A stretch of 35,313 nucleotides of DNA from Ophiothrix spiculata (GCA_000969725.1 JXSR01S002432.1), one strand, 5' to 3'. Counted from the stretch's first letter, positions 1-9,716 are shown. Made by a program: numbers and translations. Notes: generated from the sequence alone by a model not told the origin.

Positions 1-411
1 TTTCCTTTTTTTGCGCCACTCCTCCTTTCTTTTTTTTTAAATTTTACTTTCTTTCTTTTGCGCCCCTCCTTTACCGCTTTCTTTTTCTTTTCTTGTTGCG
101 CTCCTCCCTCTTTCTTTTCTCTTTCCCCTCTTCCCTCTTTCCTTCTTTTTCTGTCCTGTTTGCGCCCTCCTTTTTTCTTTTCTCTTTCCCTCTTTCTTTT
201 TTCCCTTTGCGCCCCTCCCCCTTTCTTCCTCCTTCTTTCCTCCCTCTTTTTTTCTTTCTCTCTCTTTTTTTCGCCCTCCCTCCCTTTTTTCTTTCTTTCT
301 TTTTGTTCTTCTCTCTTTCTTTTCTTTCTCTCTTTTTTCTTTTCCCTTTTTTGCGCCCCTTTGATGACCCTGGGGGTACGTGCCGGCATGCCCCCCCTCA
401 AGATACGCCAA
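1..411. repeat. Polypyrimidine tract with recurrent GCGCC motif
   Basis: About 350 bases of the plus strand are nearly all C and T. A short TTGCGCC-CTCC motif recurs seven times, near 11, 58, 96, 159, 206, 269 and 351, at irregular spacings of roughly 40-80 bases, so this is a degenerate minisatellite rather than plain (CT)n. Open frames on both strands give only Phe/Ser/Leu/Pro-rich or Lys/Glu/Arg-rich strings, which is what the composition forces, so I do not call genes. The tract ends exactly where similarity between the A copies begins (about 412 versus 18603). Such mirror-rich C+T tracts can form triplex DNA; that is inference. Confidence 0.85.
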
Positions 412-621
412 TGACGTGAGAGAAGTTTGATTTTGATTTATTTTTAAAAATGTTCACATTGTTGGCTTGTTTTAATAAATCTTTGAAGGATTCCAAAAAC
501 AAGGTCCATAATTTCTAATAGCCTGGTTTGAGAATGTTTTCTTTATAACATAATCTTGGGCATTGCTTGTTGCATATTTACTGATGTTGCATATCACCAT
601 GCATAATCATTCGGTTGCATG

Positions 622-735
622 CTGCAGAGCAAGCGACTACAAGGTTTCTCATAGTACGACGATCGTCAGCAAGTGCAGTAATCTGTTCAAGCATTGCTCC
701 ATCATTATCTACCAACAACCATTATACTAGGGTAA
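622..735 (-). pseudogene. Possible coding relic, DNDGAMLEQIT frame (A1)
   Basis: The minus strand reads LVDNDGAMLEQITALADD followed by RRTMRNLVVACSAA, protein-like in composition. The frame continues backwards through one TAA into GDTTFLFQLSVKGDIAFQHV (about 740-835). The A2 copy (18768-18880) keeps the main stretch with a few substitutions, such as CSAACNRM becoming SSAAFNQM. I do not recognise the family. A possible acceptor (TTGGTAG) precedes the GATAATGATGG stretch, so an exon remnant is conceivable. Nucleotide similarity from duplication alone could also explain the conservation. Confidence 0.25.
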
Positions 736-1289
736 GGCTAAAGGTATCAGCTTTGTGGACATGTTGGAAGGCAATGTCCCCTTTTACAGATAGTTGGAAC
801 AAAAATGTGGTATCGCCTAGCTTCTACAATGTGCTTTTGGTATCCGGATGAAGCGGTTAAAAAATCTCCTCAGTTGGTGCTGTCTCATCAGGTGGATCAG
901 AGGCTTAGTGTCAGCATGGTGTCAGTCATCCCGTAGATGTTCTTGTTAGGAATGTGATCGATATGTTTTATATTCAGCATAACTGAATGAGGTTGCAAAT
1001 GCATTGATTTTTTATGAGCTTGCATGAAATTTAATTGCAATACTTTGTCGATGCTAGCCAGCTGTTATAGAAAATGTATAACTTATATTTGAATGAAACT
1101 GTTTGATGTAACTGTAATGCGATCATTAAAGGCACTGTGACCGTATTATGAATACATTTTGAGACCATTTTGAACAAATTCGTGCACCTGTGAAATGTTT
1201 TGATCCCAAAGACCAAACACATGACCTCTTATATGACCTTTCTCGTTTTTTTTATATAACTCAAGAAATTCGCACTCGTAAAATTGTTT

Positions 1290-1425
1290 TGCTCTTTGTT
1301 GAGTTAAAAGGGTCACACAACTCAATGTTGAGAAAAATCTTACTCAACATTGATTAAAATCTTACCCGTTTAAGTTAATCTTACTCAACGTCGAGCACAT
1401 CTTACTCAAGATTACATTTAAGACA
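1290..1425. repeat. TACTCAAC-rich inverted-motif cluster (A1)
   Basis: The octamer TACTCAAC and its complement (as GTTGAGAA or GTTGAGTA) recur several times between about 1300 and 1415. The same cluster stands at about 19440-19600 in A2, where more copies are present (TACTCAACTGAGTA, TTTACTCAACAATGAG). Motifs in both orientations suggest a fold-back element present before A was duplicated. No coding potential is visible. Confidence 0.6.
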
Positions 1426-1499
1426 TGACGAAAAACCTTGCCTCAGTGAGCTAGCCTGGAGGAGCCACTTTTCGTCACATAAAACTGTGAAACAATTAA

Positions 1500-2110
1500 A
1501 TATCAAATAATTTTCAATTAATACAAACCGTATCTTAATAACTAAACCTTCATAAGGGAACATTTGAGGCTAAATAGCACATCTTAAACGTTTGAAGGTA
1601 AGATACTCACAATCTAACAAAAGATATGAGCATGCAAGAGATGCAATCTTGGCCAAAATAGTTGGGACAATTAACCTCCCCGCTCCCCTGCACAATGTTG
1701 TTAAGCAATAAGTCTCTATGAACGTGGTGTGTGCATGTGTTCATCGCAACATTGGATGGTGGGTGATGGAGGTCCTAGGACAGGGAGTGAGAGAAACTGC
1801 GTCCTCAAAATCTTTGACCCCACACTCCGTTGCACTCATAACTATTTCATTGTCATTAAAGTGTCCCAAGTATTTTTGGCCAAGATTGTGAGTAATGTTC
1901 TTTAAGAAAATCAAATCAGAAAAAACCCGGTTGGAGTTAAAGTCGAATGCAAATTTGCGAATGCTTTACTCATTTTGCAATGCCTGTCACCTGGAGTCGT
2001 ACGGTGCATTCATATTTGGGTGCAATTGCTTTTATGATTTTCATTATCAAATTGCCAATTATTCTCGATTATTTGAAGTTTTTTCTTTAAAAAGTAATTT
2101 GTAATGGGTC
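1500..2110. repeat. Core repeat R, copy 1 (in A1)
   Basis: First of nine divergent copies of a core recognised by the ordered landmarks ATCAAATAAT, ACTCACAATCT, ATGAGCATGCAAGAGAT, GTTCTTTAAGAAAATCAAAT and GGAGTCGT. It is split by the insertion at 1644-1888. The A-type R is shorter than the B-type and lacks the GAGAAATACAAGCGAC block in intact form. Function unknown. Confidence 0.7.
1644..1888. mobile_element. Short TIR element (CAATCTTGGCC ends)
   Basis: A 245-bp insertion in A1 relative to A2, which runs uninterrupted at about 20155-20175. The ends are inverted repeats of about 26 bp: CAATCTTGGCCAAAA-TA-(G/C)TTGGGACA on the left and its complement on the right, with a one-base length difference. 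TG flanks both sides (1642-1643 and 1889-1890), so the target duplication is at most 2-3 bp. There is no ORF. It is a non-autonomous DNA transposon; the superfamily is not assignable from this alone. Confidence 0.8.
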
Positions 2111-2710
2111 ACCATGAGAGAGGGTACTTTGCAAGGCAATTTTACAACAGAAAATCTACTTGAAATTCAAATGATTTCCTTTTTTTCTGCCTATTTTCAC
2201 CAACACTATTTGAAAAGTGTTCTGTCGCAAAGCCCCCACTTTACAAATTACCCTCTACACATTCTTTAATACTAGCAAGCTGTGATCACGTTGGCTTATG
2301 ACGTCTGTACTAAACTCTCATGGTCTACGGACGTAATACTGTAAAGTGTTAAAAATGAAGCACCCCTGCCACCCATGACGTTTGATTTTTTTTAACCTTA
2401 TTTGGTTTGTTTTAGGTAGATATTAATACCCTCCAAATGATTTGGCTTAAAATGCTTAGTTTTTCTGTTATGGCCATTTGTTGAATTAAATTCGTGATCC
2501 CAAATTTAATTCCCCATGTATTAGTATAGGAAAGCATGCATGTCCTTTTTATTCATCAGTGGTAAAACAATTTTTTGACAAAATACACTTGAAAACGCAT
2601 TTAAATAGTCAAGCAAAACAACCGACAATAAAAGTTCGTACAAAATGATCAAATAACCGTCAGAACGCTGTTCAAAGCCGTTCATACAGAGGATTGTGAC
2701 TATAGCTTTT

Positions 2711-3092
2711 AATCAATCAATCAATTTTATTTGTTTCCATCTCACCTTACAAACAATGTTAACAACAAGTGATAATAATATTAATAAATAAGTACAATTG
2801 TTCATAAGTTAGATATGGATGCTATCAAAAACGCAGGGCGTGTGTCAGATAGCACCCATGAAAGATAGTTACAAGAAAAGAAAATAATAAGAATTATCAT
2901 AAACAAATAGGGAACATTGCTCAAATAATACACCGGTGGTAAACATCATTTTTAAACACAATAAAAAAGATTAATATTGATAATTTTAACATGCCTTCAG
3001 AGAAGGGGTACCACAGGTGTCTTATTCGATTTTAAATAGACGAACCAAATTAGGGTGCTGGACATGAACTCATACACACACACACACACCCC

Positions 3093-3131
<39 letters not shown>

Positions 3132-4594
3132 CCACACACACACACACACACCCACATACACACCCTCATACCAATTACACAAAGGGAAATAACGTGAAAA
3201 TGTTTGAAGCATACTAAGTGACAATATCATTATACTGAATAATGATGTGTTTTTTTAGCTTTGATATGAAGGAGGTGAGGGAAACGCTGTTTTTGATGTT
3301 AATGTCTAGTTTGTTCCAGTTGATCGGGCCCTGGGTTTTGATATTATTGTGTGCCAATTTAGTTTTAGTTGGATCAATGCAAAGGTCACTTGCATGCCTA
3401 GTATTATGGTCATGGATATCAGCTTGGGTGAGAAATATGTTGTTTAGTAAATACGGAGGTAGCAGGTTATGGTGGTAACGGAACATATGCACAGCTAATT
3501 GGTAAGTATAAATATCATGGATTTTCAAGGTCTTTAGGGAAATAAATAATGGGGTTGTATGTGCTAGCCACAGTGACTTGGTACAGGTTCTGATTATTTT
3601 CTTTTGTTGTAAAAAAAGGGAATTTAAGTTAGAGTTGTTATTGTCTCCCCATAAGCGTGCAGTAAGATAGGTAAGGAAGAACAAGTGTATTGTAGAGTGT
3701 ATGGAGAGACTCGATATTGAGAAATTACCTTATTTTCCTAATAATTCCATTATATTTAGAAACTATTTTAGAAATATGGGATGTATGAGCTTTCCAGGTT
3801 AGATTGCTATCAATGAGGACCCCAAGAAATTTAGTGGTATCAACCTTTTCAATGTAATTATTGTCTATTTGCAACTTTAAATCAGGGATTGGATTATTGT
3901 TATGCTTGTTTTTAAATATCATGAAGTTAGTTTTCTTAATGTTTAGGGATAGTTTATTTAGTTTAAACCAATTAGAAACTTTATTTAATTCAACATTAAT
4001 TAATCTATCAAGTTGGAGGGGGTCTTTATGAGAAAATAAAATGTTTGTATCATCAGCAAAAATTATGAAGAAAGGGGTAGATCATTGATATATAAAAGAA
4101 AAAGTAGTGGTCCTAAGATTGACCCCTGTGGGACTCCACAAATAATATCAGTGTGAATAGAAGTGGTGTTGTTGTAGACAACAAATGTTTCCTACCCGAG
4201 AGATAGTTTTTAATCCAAGAGTTAGCAACACCTCTGATACCGTAAGCATTGAGTTTATTCAAGAGAATATCATGGTTTAGGGTATCGAAGGCCTTGCTTA
4301 GATCAAGGAATATTCCAAGACTATGGTGTTGGTTATCAAGGTCTCTAGTTATTTTACAGTATAGGTCATTAATGGCCATATAGGTAGATCTATTAGGTCT
4401 GAAACCATATTGGTGAGGGCTGAAAATTTTGTTAAGGGTTATAAAATCAAGGAGTCGATTGTAAACGATTTTTTCAAGTATTTTTGATATAGAGGGTAAG
4501 ATTGATATGGGTCTATAATTGCTAAAAATGTGGTTATCGTTTGATTTTAAGACGGGTGTTACTTAAGCTATTTTTAATTGTGACGGGACTATTC
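2711..4594 (-). mobile_element. 5'-truncated CR1/L2-like non-LTR retrotransposon fragment
   Basis: On the minus strand the reverse transcriptase is readable in order. [19 protein letters not shown] lies near 4470-4530, [17 protein letters not shown] near 4365-4415, [20 protein letters not shown] near 4255-4315, [21 protein letters not shown] near 4090-4145, and the catalytic FADD box near 4060. KFLGVLIDSNLTWK is in 3725-3922. The C-terminal region with NTRHASDL and the GPINWNKL block is in 3214-3684. Frameshifts (for example near 4190, between the SGRK and TTSIHTD blocks) and a stop near 4565 show it is dead. The 3' end is an ATTG-type tail (AATCAATCAATCAA on plus at 2711). The element is flanked by CTTTT(AA) at 2706-2712 and 4595-4601. 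A2 carries the empty site at about 21190. The CR1/L2 group is assigned from motif style and tail; the exact clade is uncertain. Confidence 0.92.
3072..3167. repeat. (CA)n microsatellite with C-run interruptions
   Basis: An interrupted dinucleotide array, CACACA broken by CCCCCC and CCCC, lies in the 3' untranslated part of the retrotransposon fragment. The GVCVCVCV-type frame on the minus strand is an artefact of it. Confidence 0.97.
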
Positions 4595-5062
4595 CTTTTA
4601 AAGGAGTATGGTCCGCTGATTATGTCATATTTTTTTCAAACCTTTTGAGATTTTGGTACTTAAATATTGCCCAATTGTTCTCATAACCCGTGTGAAGTTA
4701 TGTTCCATTTTGGAGTTATATGTGAAAATGTGTCTTATAATGGTAATGTATAGGCAGCTCTAAAATACAAAATTGCCCATAAAATCAAAACGATCTGACC
4801 GATTCGACTGAAATTTGAAACCTCTTTAGTGGCCATCTTTCATATGACAATGAAAACTAGTTTTTTAACAGATATGGCACAATATGCATAAACATTTTGC
4901 AATAGCCAGAGTAAAGAAGAGAAAGGTAAAATTAATTTATTGATCTTCAAGGTTGGTGCCGTGAGGATGGTTTGTATTGAGTTTATGAATCCACTCTTTT
5001 ACCAGATGTTATCAATAAATTTTGTAAGGCAATCTGCTGTATATTTTAAACACCTACCATCA
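4595..5062. repeat. AGGAGTATGGTCCGCTGATT block shared by A1 and A2
   Basis: This block follows the retrotransposon insertion and matches 21192-21690 closely, including GCCCAATTGTTCTCATAACC and GACCGATTCGACTGAAATTT. A2 has a few extra short stretches (for example GTTTTATGACCAAG). No frame is open in both copies. I see no gene in it. Confidence 0.7.
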
Positions 5063-5180
5063 GGCCCGTAGCCAGGATTTTTTAAAGGGGATGCGGATTC
5101 TCAAAAAAGGGACCTTTCGGAGGAAACATTTTCGTTTTGGTCGACCCTAACTAACCCCCCCCCCCCCGGCTACGGGCTTG
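5063..5180. mobile_element. GGCCCGTAGCC-ended MITE
   Basis: A 118-bp insertion with inverted ends: GGCCCGTAGCC on the left, GGCTACGGGC near the right end. It is bounded by an exact 10-bp target duplication, CCTACCATCA, at 5053-5062 and 5181-5190. A2 shows the single empty site (CACCTACCATCAACTGC, about 21684). It contains a 13-base C run just before the right end. Elements with these ends are familiar as short interspersed sequences in marine invertebrates; that statement is from general knowledge. Confidence 0.9.
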
Positions 5181-5365
5181 CCTACCATCAACAGCAGGAT
5201 AATCAGAATTTATCAGAGTCAAGCCAAGCTATGACAAATTGGTTTAATCCTTGTAAAGGTATGTTGCCAATTTAAAAGATTTTAATATAGTTTTGATAAG
5301 ATATATTGCCATCTGAGTACAAGCAAATGAGACGAACTACTCGCCGGCTACATCAAATACTGACG

Positions 5366-5601
5366 CAGTGTTTCCGCTAAGGCCATATGTCGCAAAATTG
5401 GCGCAGAAACTCAAACAATTGGCGCAAGAGGTTCCCAAAACAAAAAGTCGAAAATAGGGTTTTGGTTACACGCAGCGTTCACTTATTTCAGTTTTCTTCA
5501 GATTATATTCTAAATTACTCTCATTATTCAGGTGATCTTTCCGAAATTGGCAATGGCGAGATATATTTCTTCTTTTATGTTGCTCTGGCGCAAAGTCACT
5601 G
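5366..5601. mobile_element. hAT-type MITE (CAGTG ends, 8-bp TSD)
   Basis: A 236-bp insertion starts CAGTGTTTCCGC and ends GGCGCAAAGTCACTG. The outer five bases are perfect inverted repeats and the next ones imperfect. The 8-bp target duplication TACTGACG stands at 5358-5365 and 5602-5609. A2 has the empty site as AAATACTGACGTATCC near 21862. CAGTG termini plus an 8-bp duplication are the hallmark of hAT elements. There is no transposase; the ORF crossing it continues into flanking sequence and is not a gene. Confidence 0.92.
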
Positions 5602-5999
5602 TACTGACGTATTCGTTAATTCACATTTCCAGAAACATTGCTTTAAAGTAGTGCAAGAAAAGAGTCATGTCTAGAGAACAAAACAACATTTACACAATAA
5701 ATGCATTCTAAAGTATTCCATAATTTGGAAAATTTTACAATCAAGATTTAGGTCTCATATTCAAATTACCCGTTGGTGCCAAATTACTCAAAAACCTCAA
5801 CATATCATTACGCCAGTATGTGATGTGGCCGACGGTTTGAGACTGTAACATTATAAACTTATACTAAATGCATCAATACCACATTTGTTGTTGTTGTTTT
5901 TTTCCTAAAATAAACAAACTTTCCACATAAAATGTGTTTCATAAACACACTTTTAAAGCCATCTATCTATCATAATACTCGACACCTTTATTTCACAAT

Positions 6000-6760
6000 T
6001 ATATACCATTAATATCACCCCTCTCTGTATTCAACTGTATATCAAATAATACTTAACAGCATAAATGGATATAAAATTCAAATTATGAATGAATCTACAT
6101 TATTGTCGGTGAATATTTAAGGGTACATTTGAGTCTGTATATATTGAAAGTAGATATATCCACAATCTGATAAACGATATTAGCATGCAAGAGATGGATC
6201 GAGTAATGTTCTTTAAGAAAATTAAATCCGCTTTGAGAAATACAAGCGACGGGAGGGCGTTGAAATTCGAATGTAAATTTGCCTATCATGCCTTTCTCAT
6301 CCGACAATGCGAGTCACTTGGAGTCGTGTGACGCATTCATAAAATGTTGGTGCTATTACTATGATGATTTTCATCGTCAAATATAAAGATAACCAATCGC
6401 CCGCAACTATTCTTAATCATTCTAAGTGTTGTTCTTAAAACAAATCGGTGGATGCCGCTTATTGTAAAATACAAACGTATGTGTAATTGAAGTAAAAATA
6501 TGCTTTTAATGTAAGAATGTGATCTGCCGGTCAATAAACCGTTAATGGCACTTTACATGCCGATAGCTTCCAATTTCAACGAGTTTAACAGATATGACAA
6601 AAGTAGCACCGATTGTAATTAGATGCATAAACAGTTACTTGTTAAAATGGAAAATGAAATATTCGTCGAAGCAAAAACCGCGCATGAATCTGGTAAAACA
6701 ATCATCAAGAATTGTGTTGGATTTGGGCAATGAATCAGATGAAATACCCTCTCCGAAGCT
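6000..6760. repeat. Core repeat R, copy 2 (early B1)
   Basis: A full-length early-B-type R with the ordered blocks GATATTAGCATGCAAGAGAT, GTTCTTTAAGAAAAT, GAGAAATACAAGCGAC, TTGAAATTCGAATG and GGAGTCGTGTGA. It ends in the CAATAAACCGTTAATGG and ATGAATCTGGTAAAACAATC blocks. Copies 4 (12545-13290) and 7 (22305-23040) are its closest relatives. A minus-strand frame (FEFQRPPVACISQSGF...) is open here, but the late-B copies interrupt it. Confidence 0.8.
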
Positions 6761-7336
6761 TGTCTGATTGTAAACGTGTAAAGTGTTACTATCTATAGGT
6801 AAACCAAAAATGTATTGAAAAATATAAACATAAATCCAATTTGCAGGGCCTCATTGTTTGTAAATGCAACCCTTACCCTAGATTTTGTTTTCATTGTCCA
6901 ATAAACTTTTATTTTGCCATATTCAGTACATATTGAAAAAATTACTGCAGTTTTAAAGAATGATTTGCTCCAGAATGTTTTTATCAAAGTAACCGCGAAA
7001 GACATTAAAGAAATTACTTTAACCAAGGCGTTGTCAAATCAAATTTGACCTCAAAATCACGGTCATTTTTACCCATTTATGTTGTTGCCCCCTACCAGTA
7101 CATGAGAAAATTGATCACATTAGGAGCTCCATTTCACACTCAACTAGATAATATCCCGGGGATAATACCTATTAAATCTGACAAACAGACCTGCTGACCA
7201 AAAGCAGCATAAGTTTCCATATATTTTCCTCATAAATAGACCTTCAAGCTACATAAAACAGTGGTAAAAATATCTTTATTCTAACTATATCAGCAACCGT
7301 GTACTATGGACACTATTTCGTAGTTTGGGCATTTTT

Positions 7337-7502
7337 ATCTGAAATGAAAAGGCTCTCTATATACATAAAATATATATCCATCTGATGATTGTGTACCCAA
7401 TGAGCGATAAGCGAGGGTATCTGAAATGAAAAGGCTCTCTATATACATAAAATATATATATTCATCTGATGATTGTGTACCCAATGAGCGATAAGCGAGG
7501 GT
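7337..7502. repeat. 82-bp tandem duplication
   Basis: Two near-identical copies, 7337-7418 and 7419-7502, each start ATCTGAAATGAAAAGGCTC and end GATAAGCGAGGGT. The second copy has a slightly longer AT run. B2 and B3 have only the first 30-odd bases once, and lack the ATCTGATGATTGTGTACCC part. So a foreign piece (about 7375-7640, between AAAATATATAT runs) entered B1 first and was then partly duplicated. Confidence 0.85.
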
Positions 7503-7668
7503 ATGCATGAAACTTTCAGTAATGGCTGCCTTTCCAGAGGTCTATACTTTGAAATTTGTTTATAAGAACGCCTGTAATGGGCTTGTGCACTTTTAATTCC
7601 AAAGATAGTCACCTGAAATAATGCTATTAAAATATATATTATACCACTCTTCTGCACACCTCATACTG

Positions 7669-7869
7669 TAGTCTTTGTTAAAGACCCTCGGTAATGCCAA
7701 GGGGCAAAACGAGCATCGAAGGCGCGAGCGCTTGCCATAGGCGAACATTTGAGTCCGAGGGAGCGCAGTGCCAAGAAACCAACTCTTTTTTTCTTCTATT
7801 TATAGCATGATAGTGGGTTGGAGTTAGTTTGTTTCACTAGTACCGTTTATTGGTGTGTAACACAGACTA
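7669..7869. mobile_element. Small TAGTCT-ended insertion, 9-bp TSD
   Basis: A 201-bp insertion private to B1. Ends are TAGTCTTTGTTA and, inverted, TAGTCTGTGTTA. Flanks are CTCATACTG (7660-7668) and CTCATACCG (7870-7878), a 9-bp duplication with one change. B3 shows the empty site CACACCTCATACCGTTGCC near 24180. The interior is relatively GC-rich (AAGGCGCGAGCGCTTGCC), unlike its surroundings. A 8-9 bp duplication allows hAT, Mutator-like or Merlin; not resolved. Confidence 0.78.
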
Positions 7870-7904
7870 CTCATACCGTTGCCATAAAAAATATTTATCT
7901 CTTA

Positions 7905-8690
7905 AATCAACTGAATATCAAATATTACTCGCTGAATATATCACGTAGCTTTAAGACTTAGCATGTATGAGCCTATGATTAACAGTGGGTATTTGAGCAG
8001 GGAGAATCGAGGGTACGTAGCACATCGTACTAAAACGTTTAAAGGTAAACATACTCACAATCTGATAAAAGATATTAGCATGCAAGAAACGGATTAAATA
8101 ATATCCTTTGGGAAAATCAAGCCCGCTTTAAGAAATACAAGCGACAGAAAATGGTGTGTGTTGAAATTCGAATGCAAATTTGCCTGTGTCTCTCTCGTCC
8201 GAGATTGTTGGTTATCATGAGTCGTGTGATACCTATGTATCGATGTATGTGCTTTAATGACTATTATTGTCAAATAAAAAGTTCAATAACCAGCTTTATT
8301 GCCACTATTCTCCATCATTTGAATTTTTGTACAAGACAGTGGATTGGGCTTGTTATTGTAAAATACAAAGATTGTATGATTGAAGTCGAAACATGCTTTA
8401 AATAAAAGAACGTGACGTGATATGCTGGTCAATAAACTGTTAATGGTGAATCTGCATGTCGATAACATCCATTTGCTTCGTGCTGGCATTTAAAAATGAT
8501 GTTTAAATATTATTCTCTGCACGGCATTTCTCAATGAGTTAAACAGATATGTCAGAAGATGCCAAAAAAATGTAATTAGACGCATAAACAGTCATTTGTT
8601 AAAGTGGAAAACCCGCAAATGAGTCTGGTAAAACGATCATCAAGGATTGAGTTGGATTCAGGTAATGAGTTCGTTGCAATAAAATATTCT
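7905..8690. repeat. Core repeat R, copy 3 (late B1)
   Basis: A late-B-type R with CAACTGAATATCAAATATTACTC, GTAAACATACTCACAATCTG, TTAGCATGCAAGAAACGGAT, GAAATACAAGCGACAGAAAA, CAATAAACTGTTAATGG and ATGAGTCTGGTAAAACGATC. It lines up block by block with copy 2 in the same unit, so B itself contains an older internal duplication. Closest relatives are copies 5, 8 and 9. Confidence 0.8.
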
Positions 8691-8791
8691 CTCCGATTCA
8701 ATAATGTTGTCCTACATAAGATGTTATTTTATTAATCGTTCCAACGCATGTCTTATTGAAAACGTGTGAAATGGAAATGGCTCACCATAAA

Positions 8792-9020
8792 GAAAAATGT
8801 ACTGCAGTTATAAGCAATGAGATGCTTAATGCATCATTTCACTGGCTCCATCAGTAATCTGCTCTTGAGGATGAATGCGTCTCTGTTTTAGGTTATATCC
8901 TTAAAAGGTGATCTAGCACAGTAGAAAAATGTACTGCAGATTATAAGCAATGAGATGTTTAATGCATCAGTTCACTGGCTCCATCAGTAATCTGCTCATC
9001 AACGGGTCTCTGCTTTTGGT
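8792..9020. repeat. 131-bp tandem duplication shared by B1 and B2
   Basis: GAAAAATGTACTGCAG starts at 8792 and again at 8923. Each copy continues to CTCCATCAGTAATCTGCTC. B2 has the same duplication (15008 and 15140). B3 (about 25550) and unit 4 (about 31345) have a single copy. The duplication therefore arose after the B1/B2 ancestor split from B3 and unit 4. Confidence 0.88.
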
Positions 9021-9534
9021 TAAATTGTTTATACATGCCCTTTCTTTTGGTGAAACAGGGAAAAGACGTTCAAGTTGTCTAAATTATGTAGTGATTATAA
9101 GGACGGCGTGTCTTAAATGATCTAGGATAGACGAGATGGTTTCTCTTGAAAATGAATTCTTGTTTCTTGATGAGTTGTTCTCTGCAAACAAGATGTTGCT
9201 TTTATATTGATCTGTCCATAGCATGTCTCATCAGTGAACGTGAGAATTCCTCGGATGTTATCAACTATTAGCTAAATTGTCTCCAAGAATATATCGTTTA
9301 ATCTGCCATTTCATACACTCGTAGTTGCCTACTCTTCAGCGTAGAGATTCATGCACACACTTTCATGTTTTATCTAGTTTTTCAGGCCTTTGATGGTTTG
9401 TCGTTAATAAGTAGAACATGTGATTCGTTTTCTAATTGGGTGATTGTAGTAGAAAATTACAATTTATTATCTCTTCAGATATCACAATGTTTAGAGAATC
9501 ATAATTATTTTAGAGTGTGATTTTAAGTTTATTA

Positions 9535-9716
9535 GCTATTCAAACATGCTACAGAGTTGTTCATCACAAATCAACAAGATGCATCCTTGCCTCTGCGTTT
9601 TTTTAACGCTCGAAGGTGACTTTAGCCGTCCGAGCATGATAAAAAAATATACCAACACATCGAATGCAGATTTGTTGATTTGTGATGAACAATATTCTGC
9701 AGCGTATTTGAATACC
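9535..9716. repeat. Long imperfect hairpin (B1 copy)
   Basis: The arms 9535-9584 and 9664-9716 are inverted repeats of about 50 bases, sharing TATTCAAA, CTGCAGA-type bases and the perfect block TTGTTCATCACAAATCAACA, with a loop of about 80 bases. The same hairpin is present at 15777-15957 (B2) and 27062-28318 (B3, loop interrupted by an insertion). In B2 the outer arm base-pairs slightly better (AGGTATTCAAA). It may be an old fold-back element or a transcribed structured RNA. Nothing distinguishes these from sequence alone. Confidence 0.75.

Larger units (their letters stand above)
412..5907. repeat. Duplicated segment A, copy 1 (A1)
   Basis: This segment is collinear with 18603-22186 (A2) in the same orientation, from the shared GTGAGAG...AAGTTTGATTTTGATTTA start to the shared AAATAAACA-ACTTTC end. 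A1 is longer because it carries at least four insertions absent from A2 (1644-1888, 2711-4594, 5063-5180, 5366-5601). A2 in turn holds sequence that A1 appears to have lost near 1425, 1460 and 2140. No sustained reading frame is shared between the copies except a short minus-strand stretch near 622-735. Between the listed insertions I see only AT-rich non-coding sequence. Confidence 0.85.

Noticed and set aside
380-408. ITIM in the cytoplasmic tail of the Ig protein (coordinates are residue numbers)
   Set aside because: The only tyrosine context, ISYRIR, has Arg at the +3 position instead of Ile, Leu or Val.
37-419. Overlapping ORFs of 108-124 codons on both strands
   Set aside because: They translate a C+T-only tract into low-complexity Lys/Glu/Arg or Phe/Ser/Leu strings. 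Open frames are forced because stop codons cannot occur on the pyrimidine strand.
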